A stretch of DNA of 64,000 bases, from positions 22,164,501 through 22,228,500 of the forward strand of contig OX637409.1 of assembly GCA_951799425.1 (NCBI GenBank), given 5' to 3'. The stretch is from Ilex aquifolium. Its lineage: Eukaryota > Streptophyta > Magnoliopsida > Aquifoliales > Aquifoliaceae. A program made the translations under genes and the position numbers. The notes beneath the pieces were generated by a model. It had not been told where the DNA came from. It made no database searches and saw nothing but the letters and a program-made list of their open reading frames with translations. Below, in pieces: positions 60,730 to 64,000 of the stretch. Within the stretch, counting starts at the first letter, position 1. Every line of letters starts with the position of its first letter.

Positions 60730-60737
60730 TTTATATA
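60730..60737 (-). promoter_or_regulatory. TATA box of FAR-B
   Basis: TATATAAA on minus, 86 bases upstream of the ATG, followed by a CT-rich leader. Confidence 0.65.
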
Positions 60738-61006
60738 GTAGGGGCTCAAATGGTGGAGTGCAAGCAATTATTTGTTGATTTCTTTGGTAAAAAGCTGGTA
60801 ATTTTATGTTCTATCTATGTCCCCATAACATGACAAACCCACTTTGCTTTTGTTTTTTACATTTCGTGAGCTCATTACATGTTCTAGGCCCATGTTTGCC
60901 AAAAGATAGTCTTATGTTTCAATGCTTTGCATAAGATTTCCTCTTGTTGAGCTAAAAGATTACAAAATTTAAAGAAAAGCTTAGTAGGGGGCCACATACA
61001 AGGGTA

Positions 61007-61135
61007 CTAGGGGTAACCTGTGCACACGGTACAATGTGAATGATTTTGATAGGGATATGAGTAACCATTAGATGAGTCTATTTGAGACTGTCGAATGAGT
61101 TTATTGAAACATGCCCTTTTTATATTATAGATTGT
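61007..61135. repeat. Short dispersed repeat, copy a
   Basis: Runs from tactaggggtaacctgtgc to ccctttttatattatagatt, with a central ccattagatgagtctattt. Same family as the larger copies ending at 29905 and 31625. Confidence 0.55.
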
Positions 61136-61866
61136 GAAATATTATATGATATTGACCTAATCAATTATTATTGTTGAATAAACAGTGGCTTTTGTTTGAC
61201 AATAATTTAAGTTTAAATAGCACAATATTATTAAAATTTAATTTGAGAACTTAGTTTAAAGACTTAATTTATTATATACCCATGGTTATAATAAGGTAGA
61301 TCTTTAAATTAAGGTCCTAAATTAGGAAAAAATATTAAGTGTAACCGTCCTATAATGAGATAACATATGGGCAAGTGGATCCCACATGAGATAGTTACTG
61401 CATGATATGAATATATAGTTATTTAATTATGTGAGATCTACTTATCAATATATTATCTCATTATTTGACGGTTACACCAAATATTCAGTGCTAAATTAGA
61501 CACCAACTATTATTAAAAGGGAATTTCATTTCATTCATACAGTTGGCGGTGGTTCAAAATAATATGAGTGCACGTTAGTAATTAGTTGGTGATTTCTTTG
61601 GCAGATTGACAGCCATGTTGGAAATTTTTTTGTTTTTATCCATCTGTACATTCAATGTATATCTCTAGTTATAGTATCAAAAAACAAAATATTTTTTTAA
61701 TATATATTTTTACTTTTTATTGAAATAAAAACTTGACACGATTTAGATTTTTTTATTTATTATTTTTAATTAATACGTCAGTATTATCACGTGATGTAAC
61801 GGTCCACTAATAGGTAAATAAATCAGTAAATAGACGCTACTAAAACTCATAATCACCTAACCATAT

Positions 61867-62006
61867 AATATATTAGGGTTAACTTGTGTTTGAAAATACT
61901 ATGTAATGTGAATGGTTTTAAGAGGAATGTTGGTGGCCGTTGAATGAATCTATTTAAAACTGTCGGATAAACTTATTAAAGTATTCCTTGTTTTATATTA
62001 TAAATG
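61867..62006. repeat. Short dispersed repeat, copy b
   Basis: Runs from tatattagggttaacttgtg to ccttgttttatattataaat, with a central ccgttgaatgaatctattt. More diverged than copy a. Confidence 0.5.
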
Positions 62007-62719
62007 TATCTAATAGTAATATAGTGTAACGATTACAATCAATATTTAGAGAGAGGGAGAGGGGAGACCCACTTTGCTTCTGCTTTCACATTTCGTGGGG
62101 GTAATTTACAACAGCAGCCTTGGTGGTTGAAAGGAATTGACTTAATGTGTTTATGCTCAGATTCTGTATGACCAAAGAAAGAGTGTATTTAAATTCTAAA
62201 AGACCCGTTTTGTACTTCTGTTCTGTTCGAGACATTTAAATTCAACCCCAACAATTCATAAATTCAACAGTAATTTTTCTACAAATTTATGAATTCGGTA
62301 ATGTGGTTAGTACACCTTTATCTTTATAAATATCCGTTCCATATTTAATTCAGTGGCAAAGTTTGATGACAATTTTAGGGAATAATTACAAATACGATAA
62401 TTACTTATACATCAATAAAAGTTAATTACAATTTAATTTCGATTAAGTTATAATAGATTCTAAGCTTTAGGATTAATTCTAGATCTTCACATTGGAGGAA
62501 CGATCTCAAATGACAGCATTTTGTTTGTTTGCTTTTTATTTTTTTTTTAATTTTTGACAAGGACAGTATTTTGTTAATAAATAGATTAAATCGTAAGCTC
62601 ACCTTTATCTTTATTAATCATTTTTTATATTTGAATTTTTTAAAAACTACGTATCACACTAATTAGTAATGGCGGAGTGATGGTGGAGAGAGATTGAAAG
62701 TTCGTGCATCACATGGAAA

Positions 62720-64000
62720 AACTGTTAAGGGTGTATTTGATTTAAGTATTAGGAATGATCGGATTAGATAATGTTGTCCACCTCTTACTATTCATCCGGC
62801 CTTTAGATTAATTATAGTGATAATACATCTTCATTCTATGTTTGGTTCAAGTATTAAGAAGTAATGAGTCTTATATTTATCTTATCCAATACTTTGTTTG
62901 GATGAAGTATTGAATAATAGTATAAACATTAAGTTACTAAAGAACCATCAAGATAAATAGTGATATTTATATTCTAGAAATACTTGAGAGTAAAAATGTC
63001 TTTTGGCCCAATACATCCCAATTAGATTATTTAAACCCACAAAAAAGATGAGTTTAATTAAGAGGTTGTATGTGGTATTAAATACACTATTCATCCGGGC
63101 TGTTATTATTTTTTGGTGATAATATCGGGCTCAAAATGTATATTCAAATATGGGTGTAAGAGAGATAAGGTAGGTTTGACGTTATTTGTTGCAATTTCTC
63201 TTTGCTAATACCTAAAGCAAACACTTAGGGGTCGTTTGGTTGCAGTATTAAAGAGTCAAAATAAATTAAAACTCTTTAATCGGGTCTCATACTTTGTTTG
63301 ATAGAAAAATTTAATTTCATATTAATTTTAAAAACGTATATACTTATCGTATGTTCTTTATATTATAGACCTATTGTGGAGGTATTTTAATACAACCAAA
63401 AGATGTGGTATTATGATCCAACTCATTATTGTACATATTAACTATTATAACCCTACAACTGATAAAACTAAGTTGTCATCAACATAACGGGCTTGTTTGG
63501 TTATCGTATTAAAATTGGATGGATTAGATAAAATAATCCAGTATAATACAATACAGATGGATAAAAGACAAGATTAAATAGAGTATTAGAATAATACGTA
63601 ATTTTATTTAGTGTTTGACAATACACAACATAAACGTTGGATAATTGTTATTCAATCCAATCGGTTGTTTGGTTAGAGAATTATTTCATTGTATTAATGT
63701 TGAATTAACAAAAATATCCTCAACTAATGTTTGTTATATTGATGATAGCTTGATTTTATCAGTTGGAGAGTTATAATAATAAATGTGCAAAATAATACGT
63801 TTGAGTTGGATTATAATATCACTTTTTTTGGTGGTATTAAAAGACCTCTATAATATAGGTCTATTGTACAAAAAATATAAGTATATGTTTTTGAAATTAA
63901 TACGGTATGAAATTTGCTTACCAAACAAATATTAGGCCCAATTAAATAAAAAATAGTATAATTTAATATTTAATCTTCTCATAATATGTCTACCAAACGA
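62720..64000. mobile_element. Cluster of Tourist/Harbinger-like MITE fragments
   Basis: Repeated boundary motifs of the gggtcgtttggttgcagtatt type: 63231 (ggggtcgtttggttgcag), 63489 (gggcttgtttggttatcg), the inverse at about 63918 (ttaccaaacaaatattaggcc), and partial forms at 62730, 62840 and the window end (taccaaacga). Elements appear nested and individual borders were not resolved. No gene is seen from 60740 to the window end. Confidence 0.45.

Noticed and set aside
1..64000. CRISPR arrays, operons, bacterial-type systems or viral genes
   Set aside because: None seen; spliced plant genes and plant transposons account for the recognisable content.

Overview
The window is nuclear DNA of a flowering plant, most likely a eudicot. 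It is AT-rich and crowded with transposon remnants, and its few genes are far apart, mostly intron-containing and of plant families. I could not identify the genus. I see four intact genes: an intronless cytochrome P450 of the CYP94C type (5708-7216, minus), a seven-exon protein-only RNase P of the PRORP2/3 type (35199-43091, plus), and two tandem ten-exon fatty acyl-CoA reductases of the FAR3/CER4 type (44801-49748 and 54218-60644, both minus). Splice sites were placed by hand from GT/AG dinucleotides, reading frame and family similarity. All three spliced models stay open from start to stop (575, 491 and 490 codons).

Layout. Positions 1 to about 20136 hold three tandem copies of one segment. 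Copy 1 (1-9283) carries the CYP94C gene. Copy 2 (9284-14340) has lost the gene in one internal deletion but keeps its promoter region. Copy 3 (14341-20136) stops just short of where the gene would lie. The copies carry different later insertions, and several unoccupied sites survive in sister copies: a hAT-like element with a solo LTR inside it (copy 2), another solo LTR and two Mutator-like elements (copy 3). From 20137 to 35198 there is no intact gene, only repeats: a tRNA-derived SINE, two solo LTRs, two members of a dispersed repeat family, and a Pack-MULE-like element carrying a broken piece of a cellulose-synthase-interactive (CSI) armadillo gene. PRORP follows. Its last intron holds two LTR-like arms in inverted orientation around a Copia reverse-transcriptase fragment. 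PRORP converges on the first FAR gene. The FAR pair is separated by 4.5 kb of SINEs, a solo LTR and a hAT-like MITE. The last 3.3 kb is MITE-rich and gene-free.

Function. The genes do not form a pathway. CYP94C enzymes oxidise the hormone jasmonoyl-isoleucine, and a G-box upstream fits jasmonate-responsive control. PRORP processes tRNA 5' ends. The FAR pair should make primary fatty alcohols for surface wax or related barriers. I found no unknown multi-gene system. The most informative content is structural: the triplicated P450 locus with gene loss, nested insertions that can be ordered by empty sites, an intronic inverted repeat, and the near-identical exon architecture of the FAR pair.
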